From the NCBI RefSeq assembly GCF_904846185.1, contig NZ_CAJGZQ010000001.1:62001-126000 (forward strand): a stretch of 64,000 nucleotides of DNA, in the 5' to 3' direction. A program made the position numbers and the translations under genes. Origin of the DNA: Psychrobacter immobilis (GTDB taxonomy: Bacteria > Pseudomonadota > Gammaproteobacteria > Pseudomonadales > Moraxellaceae). The notes beneath the pieces were generated by a model. That model saw only the letters and a program-made list of their open reading frames with translations. It made no database searches and was not told the DNA's origin. Positions 35,312 through 46,084 of the stretch are shown here, in pieces; within the stretch, counting starts at the first letter, position 1, and every line of letters begins with the position of its first letter.

Positions 35312-36508
35312 TCAATAATAACGGCATTGGCTTTTTTCGATTTCGGGGCTTTCTTTATAAATTTTTAGCAATAACGCAACCATCACCAAACTAATCAACA
35401 TTGATGAGCCGCCATAACTGAAGAATGGCATGGTCAATCCTTTGGTTGGAATCGCGCCCATATTCATCGCCGCATTGATAATTGTCTGCGCTATGAACAC
35501 CACACCGATACCAAAGGCAGTATAACTCATACGCATCTGCCGACGTTTGAGCGCGTTATAACTGATACGCATCGCGCTACCGATAATCAGCGCTTCGAGC
35601 ACCAATACCATGGTAACCCCAACAAAGCCTAACTCTTCCCCTGTAATGGCTAGTAGAAAATCAGTATGTGCCTCAGGTAAATGCGACAGTTTCTGTACGC
35701 TCTCACCATAACCAACGCCTGTAAACTGTCCACGACCAAAGGCAATCAAACTGCGTGCCAACTGATAATCCGTGTCTTGCACATCATCAAACGGATCCAT
35801 AAATGACATCACACGTACCAATCGGTACTGCGCTGTCGTCACCATCAAGACCGCACCACCAATGGCAGCCGCGCCCAGTGCTAAAAAGTGCTTGTAAGGC
35901 GCACCAGCAATATAAAAAATCGCAAAGATGGTACCTAAAATAACGACAAAAGAACCAAAATCTGGCTGTGACAATAGCAGCATGGTGATGAGTGCCACCA
36001 CTAACATAATCCGCAAAAAACCGTCTAAGCCGTTACGAACTTCAAAAGAGCGACGCACCACAAAATCAGAGACAAAGACAATCATCACCAACTTGGCCAA
36101 CTCTGCCACCTGAAAATTAAATACCCCTAGGTTCAGCCAACGCTTGGAGCCGTTAATAGGGGTACTAAATAGGGTTGCCACTAGCAGCATGCCAGTGATA
36201 CCCAATAAGATAAATTGGGTTTCAGTCTTATATAGTGTTCGCAAAGACACGCTGTAATAAGAAACCGTAGCGACCGTCAAACCGATCATCATATACAGTA
36301 GCTGGTTTTTGAAAAAGTGCAGCTCTGTCATGCCGCGACTGAGGGCAAAAGGAATAGAAGCAGAAGCCACCATCAATAAACTGAGCACCAACATACAGCC
36401 AACACTCGATAGGAGAATGGCGCGTGCTGACGGCATAGAAAGAATACCATCTGAGCCAGATGCTTGCTTCGGTTGGGACGAGGAACGAAAAATAGAAGAG
36501 AGCGCCAT
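35312..36508 (-). CDS. ftsW: Cell division protein FtsW
   Basis: FtsW is the septal peptidoglycan polymerase. The 398-residue protein from the ATG at 36508 has about ten membrane helices and the SEDS signatures FQVAELAKL, LLSQPDFGS and TDFLLAITGEELG, plus the C-terminal GLTMPFFSYGGSSML. I chose the internal ATG over one 17 codons earlier because the longer N-terminus is not typical. It lies downstream of murD, a remnant of the division and cell wall cluster. Confidence 0.93.
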   Translation of the reverse strand: MALSSIFRSSSQPKQASGSDGILSMPSARAILLSSVGCMLVLSLLMVASASIPFALSRGMTELHFFKNQLLYMMIGLTVATVSYYSVSLRTLYKTETQFILLGITGMLLVATLFSTPINGSKRWLNLGVFNFQVAELAKLVMIVFVSDFVVRRSFEVRNGLDGFLRIMLVVALITMLLLSQPDFGSFVVILGTIFAIFYIAGAPYKHFLALGAAAIGGAVLMVTTAQYRLVRVMSFMDPFDDVQDTDYQLARSLIAFGRGQFTGVGYGESVQKLSHLPEAHTDFLLAITGEELGFVGVTMVLVLEALIIGSAMRISYNALKRRQMRMSYTAFGIGVVFIAQTIINAAMNMGAIPTKGLTMPFFSYGGSSMLISLVMVALLLKIYKESPEIEKSQCRYY

Positions 36509-36825
36509 AATTTTATATACACTAACGAACGAAAAAACACGGCGTCTATTAAACGCCACCGTTTAAAAAATAGAAAATAGACAGTACCAGACAGATTACT
36601 AAGCAAATAAGCTGACCATTCATGTTGCTGACTGGCTATGATTGACAGTAGCAGCAATCTATAAGCAAAACAATCATTTATGCAGAAAATGCGCGTGCGT
36701 CGTAAAAGTCAATTCAGGGCAATCCTATTGCATTGCCCTTATTCTTTATTAAATACATGAGTTCTTTGTCAAATGCTGATATTCGCTAAGCACTTATCAT
36801 GTAAATGCTTAAATCACCAAACCTT

Positions 36826-38262
36826 TTAATCGGCCGCCATCATATCTGACGACTCAGTTGCTAACTGACCAACCAACTGACTAAAATGCTCACCGCGAGC
36901 TGCGTAGCCACTATATTGATCAAAGCTGGCACAAGCAGGTGATAATAGCACCGCTTGCACTTGCGATAGGCTGCTTGTCGTGACTTGTTGAATGGTTGTA
37001 AAGGCATTTTCTAAAGTTTGGCATTGATGTAACGCCACATCGGCGCTTATCTTAGCTGCTCGCAGATGCTGTTCAATCAGCGGCGCATCTTCACCAATAA
37101 ACAGTACTTGGCTAACATACTGATTGATAAACGGCGTCAATTCACCAAACTGTTGACCCTTACCCTGTCCACCCAAAATCAATAGTAATTTACCGTCCTT
37201 TGGCGCATAGACTGCGCCCAGTCCTTCGATAGCTGCCATCGTTGAGCCGATGTTGGTGCCTTTTGAATCATTGAAATAATCAATGTCTGCAGCATTTGCC
37301 ACATACTGGCAACGATGCTCAAGTCCAGTAAACTGCTGTAAGGTATTCAACATACTGCCCAATGGCAAACCAGCAAGTTCGCCTAACGCTAAGGCTGCCT
37401 GCGCATTGAGCAGATTATGACGACCTTTAATCAACAGTTTATCTGCCGACAGTAGTTTTTCTGTACCGTGGGCAAGATAAATCTGGCCTTCAGGAGTAGT
37501 AACAAGACCATATTGACCTTTATCAGGAGCATGTATACCGGTACTCACTCTGGGCAAATTATCAGCCACTAGCGGACGCGTCAATGCGTCTTCGCGATTG
37601 ATAACCACGGACTTAGCACCCTGAAAGATACGATGCTTGGCTTGATGGTAGCCCAGCATATCGCCGTGGCGATCTAGATGATCAGGTGACATATTCAGAA
37701 CTGTCGCCACTTGCGCACCCAAATTGGTCACTGTCTCTAACTGAAAGCTCGACAGCTCAAGCACTGCCAGCTCCATATCAGGATTATCAAGCAAGGTCAG
37801 CGCTGGCACACCAATATTACCGCCGACACCGACATTGACACCAGCATCCGCTGCCATTTGCCCCAATAAGGTGGTGACGGTGCTCTTAGCATTAGAGCCA
37901 GTAATCGCCACTATCGGTACGGTACAAGCCTCACAAAATAGCTGAATGTCACTAACCACGGGAATATTCGCTTGGCGGGCAGCGGCGACGGCTTCGGTAG
38001 CAAGAGAGATACCGGGGCTTATAATAATACGTGCCGCTTGCTGCAATAGCTCTGCGTCAATCGCACCAAATTGACGTATGCTAATCTCAGCGGGTAGTTG
38101 ATCTGCTAAGCTAGGTGTCACCTGAGCATCAGTGACGGCAACCTGATAGCCTTGATTGGCCAAATAGCGCGCAACTGATAATCCAGATTGTCCCAAACCG
38201 ACCACGACTTGTAGACCACTGCCTTTGTGAAGTAAGGCATCTGTTGCAGTGTTGGTGGTCAT
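36826..38262 (-). CDS. murD: UDP-N-acetylmuramoyl-alanine-D-glutamate ligase
   Basis: MurD adds D-glutamate to UDP-MurNAc-L-Ala in the cytoplasm. The 478-residue protein has the N-terminal GLGQSGLSVARYL segment, the ATP-binding GSNAKSTVTTLLG loop, NMSPDHLDRHGDMLGYHQAKHRIF, and the C-terminal LLSPACASFDQY motif. The phosphate loop carries Ala where E. coli has Gly, a variation seen in other MurD proteins. It is followed by ftsW. Confidence 0.97.
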   Translation of the reverse strand: MTTNTATDALLHKGSGLQVVVGLGQSGLSVARYLANQGYQVAVTDAQVTPSLADQLPAEISIRQFGAIDAELLQQAARIIISPGISLATEAVAAARQANIPVVSDIQLFCEACTVPIVAITGSNAKSTVTTLLGQMAADAGVNVGVGGNIGVPALTLLDNPDMELAVLELSSFQLETVTNLGAQVATVLNMSPDHLDRHGDMLGYHQAKHRIFQGAKSVVINREDALTRPLVADNLPRVSTGIHAPDKGQYGLVTTPEGQIYLAHGTEKLLSADKLLIKGRHNLLNAQAALALGELAGLPLGSMLNTLQQFTGLEHRCQYVANAADIDYFNDSKGTNIGSTMAAIEGLGAVYAPKDGKLLLILGGQGKGQQFGELTPFINQYVSQVLFIGEDAPLIEQHLRAAKISADVALHQCQTLENAFTTIQQVTTSSLSQVQAVLLSPACASFDQYSGYAARGEHFSQLVGQLATESSDMMAAD

Positions 38263-38924
38263 ATTTATTCCTTCTGTTGGACGAGCAAAATGGCATCAAA
38301 CAAACCTAGTCTATAAAGAAGCAAAATGATGCCGTCAAGATGAGACGCATCATAACGGTATCGTTCAGATTTCGGTACTGGTTTTTTATGACGATGTGCT
38401 ATTATGCGCCTGTTTTTATATTAAGTGGCTAATGCTATAATAGTTGCCTTAATCTGTAAGTGACTGGGTATTTACCCAAGCATTTTAGTTTAGCATGTTG
38501 TCACAGTTAGCACGCTATTGTCACTTCTGTTTGGCAAAGTTACTACTATAGACGGGTCATGTCGAGCGGCTATTTTTATTTGATAGATTATTTATTACCC
38601 TCTACCGCAGCATATCATTGCTGACGCTATTCGTTATTGTAGGTGCTCTTATAAATGCCCTGCTTTAAGCACCTTATTTTAACTATTTTTTTAGGTAGTC
38701 TCACTGAATTTATCATCGTATCAATTATTGGTGAGCGTATTAGTGATACCAGTAAGTAAATCAGTAGACCTATTTATTACTGACCTTTAATAATTCAATA
38801 CCGCAATATGACACAGCACATGTTGCCGTAAAAGCAAGATGAATAGCTACTTTTATAGCGACGCGATCATTTTATGAATGAGTAATGATTACTTTTTTTG
38901 CCTCTAACCCTATGCAGTTTACTT
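38263..38924. other. Intergenic region with a possible small transcript
   Basis: The region of 662 bases lies between the divergent murD and SulP genes. It has an extended -10 element TGCTATAAT at 38433-38441 on the plus strand and a 7-bp inverted repeat (AGGTGCT/AGCACCT) at 38641-38674 followed by T-rich DNA. A 34-codon frame at 38655-38759 starts MPCFKHLILTIFLG but has a weak ribosome site. I see no larger gene. Confidence 0.45.
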
Positions 38925-40424
38925 ATGACATCTTTTATTGATAACTTACGTGACGAGTGGTTTTCCAATGTTCGCGGCGACGTTTTATCCGGTTTGGTCG
39001 TTGCCTTAGCGCTGATTCCTGAAGCCATTGCCTTTTCCATTATCGCAGGTGTTGATCCAAAAGTCGGCTTGTATGCCTCATTTTGTATCGCGGTCGTGAT
39101 CAGTTTCGTCGGTGGTCGTCCAGGCATGATTTCGGCAGCAACTGGGGCAATGGCACTGGTGATGGTTGACTTAGTCGCCGAGCATGGTTTGCAGTATTTG
39201 CTAGCTGCCACCTTATTGTGCGGTGGGATTCAGATTGTGATGGGTATCCTAAAGCTCGGTAATTTGATGCGCTTTGTGTCTCGCTCGGTAGTCATTGGCT
39301 TCGTCAATGCGCTCGCGATATTGATCTTTGCCGCCCAGCTGCCTGAGCTTAACCCGATGACTGAACGCGTTGGCATGACAGTTTATATTATGACGGCGGC
39401 GGGCTTAGCGATTATCTACTTGTTTCCACTGATTCCTAAAATCGGTCGCGTGATTCCGTCACCGCTGATCTGTATCATTGGTTTGACCGCTGTCGCCATG
39501 TATATGAATCTTGATATTCGTAATGTCGGCAGTATGGGCGATTTGCCTGATTCATTACCGATGTTCTTATTACCTGACATTCCATTGAACCTAAATACTT
39601 TACTGATCATCGCGCCTTACTCTATCGCACTTGCCATCGTTGGTTTATTAGAATCGATGATGACAGCGACTATCGTCGATGATTTGACAGATACGCCAAG
39701 CGATAAAAACCGCGAGTGTCGCGGTCAAGGGATTGCCAACGTCGTATCAGGTTTCTTCGGTGGCATGGCAGGCTGTGCCATGATTGGTCAATCTATGATC
39801 AACGTCAAATCTGGCGGACGTACGCGTCTGTCCACTTTGATGGCAGGTATCGTACTGCTCATTATGGTAGTGTTCTTAAGTGAATGGGTCAGTCAAATTC
39901 CAATGGCGGCACTGGTCGCTGTGATGATTATGGTCTCTATTGGTACTTTCAACTGGCAGTCTATTCGCGAATTTAAAACGCATCCGATGTCATTTAATAT
40001 TGTCATGCTAGCGACTGTTTTGACCACAGTATTTACACACAACCTAGCTTATGGCGTGGGCGTGGGCGTGCTGCTATCGGCGCTGGCGTTTGCCAATAAA
40101 ATTAGTCAATTCTTAACGGTATTTAGTGAGTATGATGAGAGTACTAATAGCCGTTATTATTATGTGCAAGGACAAGTATTCTTTGCTTCTACGACTCAGT
40201 TCTTAAACAGCTTCGATACCAAAGAAGCTTTAGACAGTATTCAAATTGATGTCAGCCAAGCTCATTTTTGGGATGTCAGTGCCGTAGACACCTTGGACAA
40301 ACTGGTCATGCGCTTGCAACGTGAGGGCATTGATGTCAAAGTGGTGGGACTCAATAATGCGAGCCGAACACTGATTGATCGCTTCTCTATCCACGATCGC
40401 CGAGATATTGGCTTATTGGATTAA
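38925..40424 (+). CDS. SulP-family anion transporter with STAS domain
   Basis: The protein has 499 residues from the ATG at 38925; a TTG nine codons earlier is less likely. It has ten or more membrane segments and the SulP hallmark region [27 protein letters not shown], with [22 protein letters not shown] further on. A C-terminal STAS domain begins near residue 410 ([26 protein letters not shown]). Family members carry sulfate, bicarbonate or other anions. Which one is transported here cannot be told. A stress protein gene follows. Confidence 0.88.
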   Translation: MTSFIDNLRDEWFSNVRGDVLSGLVVALALIPEAIAFSIIAGVDPKVGLYASFCIAVVISFVGGRPGMISAATGAMALVMVDLVAEHGLQYLLAATLLCGGIQIVMGILKLGNLMRFVSRSVVIGFVNALAILIFAAQLPELNPMTERVGMTVYIMTAAGLAIIYLFPLIPKIGRVIPSPLICIIGLTAVAMYMNLDIRNVGSMGDLPDSLPMFLLPDIPLNLNTLLIIAPYSIALAIVGLLESMMTATIVDDLTDTPSDKNRECRGQGIANVVSGFFGGMAGCAMIGQSMINVKSGGRTRLSTLMAGIVLLIMVVFLSEWVSQIPMAALVAVMIMVSIGTFNWQSIREFKTHPMSFNIVMLATVLTTVFTHNLAYGVGVGVLLSALAFANKISQFLTVFSEYDESTNSRYYYVQGQVFFASTTQFLNSFDTKEALDSIQIDVSQAHFWDVSAVDTLDKLVMRLQREGIDVKVVGLNNASRTLIDRFSIHDRRDIGLLD

Positions 40425-40488
40425 ACAAAGCCACGTCTATTTATTGAGCTAATATTGATTAACCGCTCATAAATAGACAGTTGAATAA

Positions 40489-40560
40489 ACAGCTGCATTG
40501 GTGCAAAGGGTTGGGCATAAGCATTATCGCCCCACCCTTGAGCCAAGCAGCTGTCTTTTT
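40489..40560 (+). terminator. Long composite terminator after the SulP gene
   Basis: ACAGCTGC pairs with GCAGCTGT, and inside this AAGGGT and GGGC pair with GCCC and ACCCTT, giving a long hairpin of over 60 bases. A CTTTTT tract follows. It sits between the transporter and the stress protein gene. Confidence 0.75.
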
Positions 40561-40598
40561 ATTCTGTCTTTTTAATATTGGAATAATGTGGTGGTCTT

Positions 40599-41453
40599 AT
40601 GAGTAATTTGAAACCAGATAGTGTGATTGCCTGCTTGGACTGCCCAGACCACGTGCAAGCAGTGTTAGAAGCCAGCATGTGGGCCGCGACTCGTCTACAA
40701 GCACCTGTTGGACTGTTGCACTCAGTACCGAGCTTGCAACAAAAAGCGGCTGTGAATTATTCAGGCTGCCTAAATATTGATGATGAAAACATGCTGCTTG
40801 AGCAATTCACCACCAAGGAGCACTTGAGTAATTGTGAGCTAAAAGCCCAAGGCAAGCTTTTGCTTCATCAAGCCACCACCTATTGCGAGCAGCAGCGACA
40901 AAAACTAAAAACCTATACCCTGCATCGCCATGAACACCTCAATGAAAGTATCGATTACGTCGATGACAAAGCACAATTGATCGTTATAGGTCACAATGTC
41001 ACCTGCAAATCGACATTGAGCCAGTTAATTAGAGTCAGTCACTGCCCCATTTTGGTGACTCATGCACCATTTTTGCCCCCTACGACCGCTTTATTTGCTT
41101 TTGACAACAGTCCTACTTCACATAAATTGCTCAATTGGCTCTGCAAAACCTCACTGGTTCGCGCATTAACCGTTCATATCGTGATGGTCGGTAAAGAAAA
41201 CTCTGAAAATTGCGATGCGCTACGTGAAGCTTATGCGCGTCTCAAACAAGCAGGCATCAAGTCTAAAAAAGCATTGCTGGACTGCCGTGATGTCACTTCG
41301 GCTTTGAATTATTATCAAAATGAAAATGATATCGGTATGCTGATGACCGGTGCCTTTGGCCAATCTCGTCTGCGTGAACTTCTACAAGGTAGCGACACAA
41401 AAAAGCTGCTCGGTAGCACCAAAACCCCCTACCTACTCTTCCCAAAGGTATAG
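40599..41453 (+). CDS. Universal stress protein family protein
   Basis: The 284-residue protein is long enough for two UspA-like domains. The first has IACLDCPDHVQAVLEASMWAATRLQAP, and the second contains LFAFDNSPTSHKLLNWLCK and MLMTGAFGQSRLRELLQGSDTKKLLGSTKTPYLLFP. The last part recalls the nucleotide-binding GSxxR/ST motif. It is behind the SulP gene but separated by a strong terminator. The function is likely a stress-response one, inferred from family. Confidence 0.75.
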   Translation: MSNLKPDSVIACLDCPDHVQAVLEASMWAATRLQAPVGLLHSVPSLQQKAAVNYSGCLNIDDENMLLEQFTTKEHLSNCELKAQGKLLLHQATTYCEQQRQKLKTYTLHRHEHLNESIDYVDDKAQLIVIGHNVTCKSTLSQLIRVSHCPILVTHAPFLPPTTALFAFDNSPTSHKLLNWLCKTSLVRALTVHIVMVGKENSENCDALREAYARLKQAGIKSKKALLDCRDVTSALNYYQNENDIGMLMTGAFGQSRLRELLQGSDTKKLLGSTKTPYLLFPKV

Positions 41454-42247
<794 letters not shown>

Positions 42248-42322
42248 CGCGCAAGGCCATATAGACACAGATTTATAGATCATACCGATAGCTGTATTGC
42301 ATCAATTCAAGGGGGAATTAAC

Positions 42323-43585
42323 ATGCAAAATCAAATCTTCGAGCTCCAGTACGCACTTGATACGTTTTACTTTTTAATGTGCGGGGCGCTCGTCATGTGG
42401 ATGGCAGCAGGCTTCACCATGTTAGAAGCTGGACTCGTCCGCTCAAAAAACACCGTTGAGATTTTAACCAAAAATATCGCACTTTTTGCCACCGCTTGTA
42501 CCATGTATATGATATGCGGCTATGCCATTATGTATGGTGGCAACCTATTCTTGAGCGGTATCGCCGGTAATGAAACGCTGGTAGCAGATGCTCTAGCAGC
42601 CTCCGCTGAAAATGGCTTTGACGGTGATTCTGTTTACTCCGCTGCGTCTGATTTTTTCTTCCAAGTGGTGTTTGTTGCAACCTGTATGTCGATCGTTTCA
42701 GGAGCGGTAGCTGAGCGCATGAAGCTGTGGTCGTTCTTATTATTTGCTGTGGTGATGACTGGTGTCATTTATCCATTAGAGGGTAGCTGGACGTGGGGTG
42801 GCAATGATGTATTTGGGATGTTTAATTTAGGCGACATGGGTTTTTCTGATTTTGCAGGTTCTGGTATCGTCCATATGGCGGGTGCTGCGGCTGCATTAGC
42901 AGGGGTATTATTATTAGGTGCACGTAAAGGCAAGTATGGCCCTAATGGTGAAATACGCGCCATTCCAGGTGCTAACTTACCATTGGCAGCGCTTGGAACA
43001 CTTATTCTCTGGATGGGTTGGTTCGGTTTCAATGGCGGCTCGGTGTTAAAACTGGGTGATATTGCCAGTGCTAACTCGGTTGCTATGGTGTTTTTAAATA
43101 CTAATGCAGCAGCGGCAGGCGGTGCAATTGGTGCTTTAATAATAGCACGCATCATCTTTGGCAAAGCTGACTTAACCATGCTCTTAAATGGTGCACTCGC
43201 AGGATTAGTCGCTATCACAGCAGAACCCTCAACCCCATCTGCATTACAAGCAACACTGTTTGGTTTGATCGCTGGCGTTATCGTTGTGCTATCTATCTTA
43301 GCATTGGATAAAATAAAAATAGATGATCCAGTGGGTGCTATCTCAGTTCATGGTGTAGTCGGTCTGTTCGGTCTACTTATCGTACCAATTACCAACCCAG
43401 CAGCATCGTTCGTAGGTCAGATTGCTGGTGCAGCTACTATCTTTACTTGGGTATTCATCGCCAGCTTAATCACTTGGGCGGTTATCAAATTAGTGATTGG
43501 TCTGCGTATCTCTGAAGAAGATGAGTATGAAGGTGCGGATATAGCAGAGTGTGGTATGGAAGCATATCCAGAATTTGTGAGATAA
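42323..43585 (+). CDS. amt: Ammonium transporter
   Basis: The 420-residue membrane protein has the Amt/AmtB family order of about eleven helices. Signatures seen are MLEAGLVRSKNTVEILTKN, the WGGNDVFGMFNLGDMGFSDFAGSGIVHMAGAAAALAG central region and NTNAAAAGGAIGAL. The conserved His pair is represented by His in SGIVHMAG and SVHGVVGLFG. It follows glnK by 75 bases. Binding of PII to Amt would shut the channel when nitrogen is sufficient. Confidence 0.95.
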   Translation: MQNQIFELQYALDTFYFLMCGALVMWMAAGFTMLEAGLVRSKNTVEILTKNIALFATACTMYMICGYAIMYGGNLFLSGIAGNETLVADALAASAENGFDGDSVYSAASDFFFQVVFVATCMSIVSGAVAERMKLWSFLLFAVVMTGVIYPLEGSWTWGGNDVFGMFNLGDMGFSDFAGSGIVHMAGAAAALAGVLLLGARKGKYGPNGEIRAIPGANLPLAALGTLILWMGWFGFNGGSVLKLGDIASANSVAMVFLNTNAAAAGGAIGALIIARIIFGKADLTMLLNGALAGLVAITAEPSTPSALQATLFGLIAGVIVVLSILALDKIKIDDPVGAISVHGVVGLFGLLIVPITNPAASFVGQIAGAATIFTWVFIASLITWAVIKLVIGLRISEEDEYEGADIAECGMEAYPEFVR

Positions 43586-43616
43586 GCTCTGAAGCCAATA
43601 TTAAAATATATGTACT

Positions 43617-43655
43617 AAAAATCCCGCATTACCAAAAGGTATTGCGGGATTTTTA
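43617..43655 (+). terminator. Terminator of the PII-Amt operon
   Basis: AAAATCCCGCA pairs with TGCGGGATTTT around an inner TACC/GGTA stem and an AAAA loop. It lies about 30 bases after the amt stop and has T on both ends. Confidence 0.8.
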
Positions 43656-43696
43656 TTTATAAATATTAGGTCTAATACTAAAAATAAACGATAGGT

Positions 43697-44080
43697 TTAT
43701 TTCTTTTTCCACGTTTGACTGCGTGAGAATGGGCCGATATAACCTTTTAGATTTAAGGTGTTGCCACTCAAGTTTGCGGTCATACGATAGTCTTTGCCTT
43801 TTTCAGGATCAGTGATCGTACCACCACTATATTTGCCACCACCATCAGACTTTAAGCCTTTAATAATGGTCGTACCAACGTGCTTTTTGCCTTTGGCTGA
43901 GTTGGTAGCGATAAGCGTACCTGTTAGTACACCGTTTGACTCAGTAATCTTTACGGTACCTTTTGGCTTACCTTCATCAAATGTCTGCCACGTTGTATTG
44001 GCCAAAGGATCAGCGGCGAATGCCATGCTTGCTAAACTGATACCTGCAACAGCTAGAGTGGTTTTGGTAAATAATTTCAT
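43697..44080 (-). CDS. Secreted DUF2147 family protein
   Basis: The 127-residue protein from the ATG at 44080 has a signal peptide ending in SMAFA. The mature part begins DPLANTTWQTFDEGKPKGTVKI, and the strand-rich pattern up to the C-terminal GYIGPFSRSQTWKK fits the small beta-barrel DUF2147 group. The start is supported by GAAGGGAATC just upstream. Function is unknown, and family members are found in the periplasm of many proteobacteria. Confidence 0.72.
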   Translation of the reverse strand: MKLFTKTTLAVAGISLASMAFAADPLANTTWQTFDEGKPKGTVKITESNGVLTGTLIATNSAKGKKHVGTTIIKGLKSDGGGKYSGGTITDPEKGKDYRMTANLSGNTLNLKGYIGPFSRSQTWKKK

Positions 44081-44337
44081 AGACTGATTCCCTTCATACA
44101 ATGATTACTCGAAACGTTATGTTTCTGATCTCCTAGGCTTATCCTTCGCTAAAATCCCTATTAACAGCTATGCGACTTTCTACTCTTTGGGAGTGGTTAG
44201 CGCAACTAAAAAAACTGCTCATCAAAATTTTATACGACATAAGCGATGTCTTGACTCATTATAAGCAATTTTAAGCTTTTGCCTAGTAATTTTTTTATAG
44301 TTTATTATTTCTATAAAAATTGAACTATATCAAATAG

Positions 44338-44601
44338 TTACAAAAAAGGATTGTCGATATTTTTATCCAACCGGTCATCTTTTTCTTTTGACTTATGCTG
44401 ACTATTATTGTAAATAGGACTATTTTCAAATGCCTGAAGAATCTTGCTTGTTAGTTCATGTAACTGTTGTGCTTGCTCATATCCAGTAGCATCAAGAGTC
44501 AAATCAATATCGCCATATATAATAATTTTATCTGTTTGGTTTTCGATGATAAGCTCACCGATTTGCATGCTTTGGTGGTCATTGGCAAATGGATCAATCA
44601 T
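44338..44601 (-). CDS. Hypothetical protein, 87 residues
   Basis: The frame starts at the ATG at 44601 with the ribosome site AAAGGAGAATCAA, one of the best in this region. The product begins MIDPFANDHQSMQIGELIIENQTDKIIIYGDIDL and ends with a polar Lys- and Asp-rich tail. I do not recognise the family. It lies between the DUF2147 gene and a secreted nuclease, both on the same strand. Confidence 0.6.
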   Translation of the reverse strand: MIDPFANDHQSMQIGELIIENQTDKIIIYGDIDLTLDATGYEQAQQLHELTSKILQAFENSPIYNNSQHKSKEKDDRLDKNIDNPFL

Positions 44602-44688
44602 TTGATTCTCCTTTTTATTAACAGTATCTTGCGTAATTTTTGGATTTCTTGTGCCTTTTATTATATATAGACTCGTGTCACAAAGGCA

Positions 44689-45582
44689 TTATGCTTGCAA
44701 TTGGGCGATTACCCACTCAAGAATCGCCCAAACAAACAGCATCCAAGCCGGCTCTTCTGTTGGCTCATCGGGCAACTCGGAGCTTTCACCCGCCTTTAAT
44801 GGCAGATCAAATGCCTGTGTTTTGGTTTTGGCATCCAAGACGGGCAGCACATCGATACCAATTCTAGTCGAGAGTTCATCAACACTAATAACCTCTATGC
44901 GCTCTGACTCATCATTGGGTGCATAATAGACCCCTGCTTGATTAATCGCTGGTATATAGACGGCTTTGAAAAAATGACTGGGCACCAGTACACGATCTGC
45001 CAGTTGCTTGGTTGTTTTGCCAGTAAAGGCTACTCCTGTAATGCTATAAACTTCTCCATATTGCTGGGTCAAATAGCGAGTGGCTGATTCAATATTACGC
45101 CAGATATAGCGATTGTTGCGCGGTGACTGCGGGGCGATATTGGCAAGGCTAAAGCTATCATATTGTTGACTGCGATTCGCCATATCGGCATTGGGCGCTA
45201 AATGCCCGCGATCATAGCCAGAGCCTGAATAGTCGGACAATGAGGCGCGTGCGGATTTTGGTAACCTACTTTCTTCATGAAAGCTGTCTTCACGATCGAT
45301 TTCTTTTGCTTGTTGTAAACGCTTGCGATCCAAATATTCTGCCGACCAAAGCGGTGTACGTGATACGCCAGAATACATAACGGCAAAACCATCCATGCAT
45401 AAAGCTTGGGTTTTGTTGCTTAGCTTGGTATTGATAAACTCAGGATAGACACCGCCATAAAAGGACTCGCTACACTGAGTAAAGTCATCAGCATGCGCTG
45501 AAGTTATACTTACGACCACCGCCATCACGGTCATTGTAATACTGTTTTTCAAACGGGCATTGAGCCTACCGAAACTTATCAT
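44689..45582 (-). CDS. Secreted DNA/RNA non-specific endonuclease
   Basis: The 297-residue protein has an N-terminal signal sequence (MTVMAVVVSITSAHA) and the NUC1-family active-site segment YDRGHLAPNADM, where the His is the general base. Downstream are NIAPQSPRNNRYIWRNIE and the GVAFTG strand. The C-terminus (about residues 270-297) has a hydrophobic helix (AWMLFVWAILEWVIAQL) that could anchor it. It probably degrades environmental nucleic acid for nutrient use. Confidence 0.85.
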   Translation of the reverse strand: MISFGRLNARLKNSITMTVMAVVVSITSAHADDFTQCSESFYGGVYPEFINTKLSNKTQALCMDGFAVMYSGVSRTPLWSAEYLDRKRLQQAKEIDREDSFHEESRLPKSARASLSDYSGSGYDRGHLAPNADMANRSQQYDSFSLANIAPQSPRNNRYIWRNIESATRYLTQQYGEVYSITGVAFTGKTTKQLADRVLVPSHFFKAVYIPAINQAGVYYAPNDESERIEVISVDELSTRIGIDVLPVLDAKTKTQAFDLPLKAGESSELPDEPTEEPAWMLFVWAILEWVIAQLQA

Positions 45583-45710
45583 TCAACTTTCAACCATCTA
45601 TGCTTGTCATTACGTATACGCTATCGTAGCAGGCGTTTGTAAATAAAGAAAGATAAGGTGCAAGTCGTGACATTCTAGACAGTATCCGCTATACTAAGCC
45701 GTCTAAAAAC

Positions 45711-45801
45711 GGTGAAGTGGGTGAGTGGCTGAAACCGCACGCCTGGAAAGTGTGTATGCGTTAATAGCGTATCGAGGGTTCGAATCCCTCCTTCACCGCC
45801 A
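45711..45801 (+). tRNA. tRNA-Ser (GGA), attachment site of the integrated element
   Basis: The 91-base gene folds as a class II tRNA. The acceptor GGTGAAG pairs with CTTCACC, then G and CCA follow at 45798-45801. The anticodon stem CACGC/GTGTG frames the loop CTGGAAA, so the anticodon is GGA at 45745-45747. A long variable arm (TATGCGTTAATAGCGTA) and the T arm GAGGGTTCGAATCCCTC follow. It is intact, which is expected when an element integrates at its 3' end. Confidence 0.95.
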
Positions 45802-45871
45802 ATCTTATAATATCCTACTTTTCCCACCTTGTCCCAAACGCTCCCATATACCTTTGCAGCCCTTTATAAAT

Positions 45872-45892
45872 AACGCTTCTAGCGTTTTTTTT
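45872..45892 (+). terminator. Intrinsic terminator after tRNA-Ser
   Basis: AACGCT pairs with AGCGTT around a TCT loop and is followed by a run of eight T. It lies 70 bases beyond the tRNA. Confidence 0.7.
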
Positions 45893-45948
45893 ATGCCTAC
45901 TACTTTCCCAATCTATCCGAACATAACCCACCTATCCCGCGGCTTGTG

Positions 45949-46084
45949 TTGGTCTATTCGTTGGTCTATTATTTCATTAGACCTCAAAAAGACCAACATT
46001 TAGGCTTTATGATTCAGCATTAGACCAACGTACTTGTTGTATTTCTTGATTCATATAGCTTTAAGCCATAGGGAATAGACCAAC
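45949..46084. repeat. Array of TTGGTCTA-type repeats upstream of integrase
   Basis: The motif TTGGTCTAT occurs at 45949-45957 and 45961-45969. The reverse form (A)TAGACCAAC occurs at 46021-46029 and 46075-46084, and shorter pieces TTAGACC (45977-45983) and GACCAAC (45991-45997) lie between. The last copy touches the integrase start codon, where a ribosome site would be expected. They look like integrase arm-type sites or an operator. Confidence 0.75.

Noticed and set aside
38655-38759. A 34-codon frame starting MPCFKHLILTIFLG
   Set aside because: The ATG lies inside a hairpin and the ribosome site is weak.
42769-43218. A 149-codon frame antisense to the ammonium transporter gene
   Set aside because: It is a mirror of a conserved membrane protein gene and has no ribosome site.
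45725-46003. A 92-codon frame starting inside the tRNA-Ser gene
   Set aside because: It begins within a functional tRNA and crosses its terminator and the repeat array.
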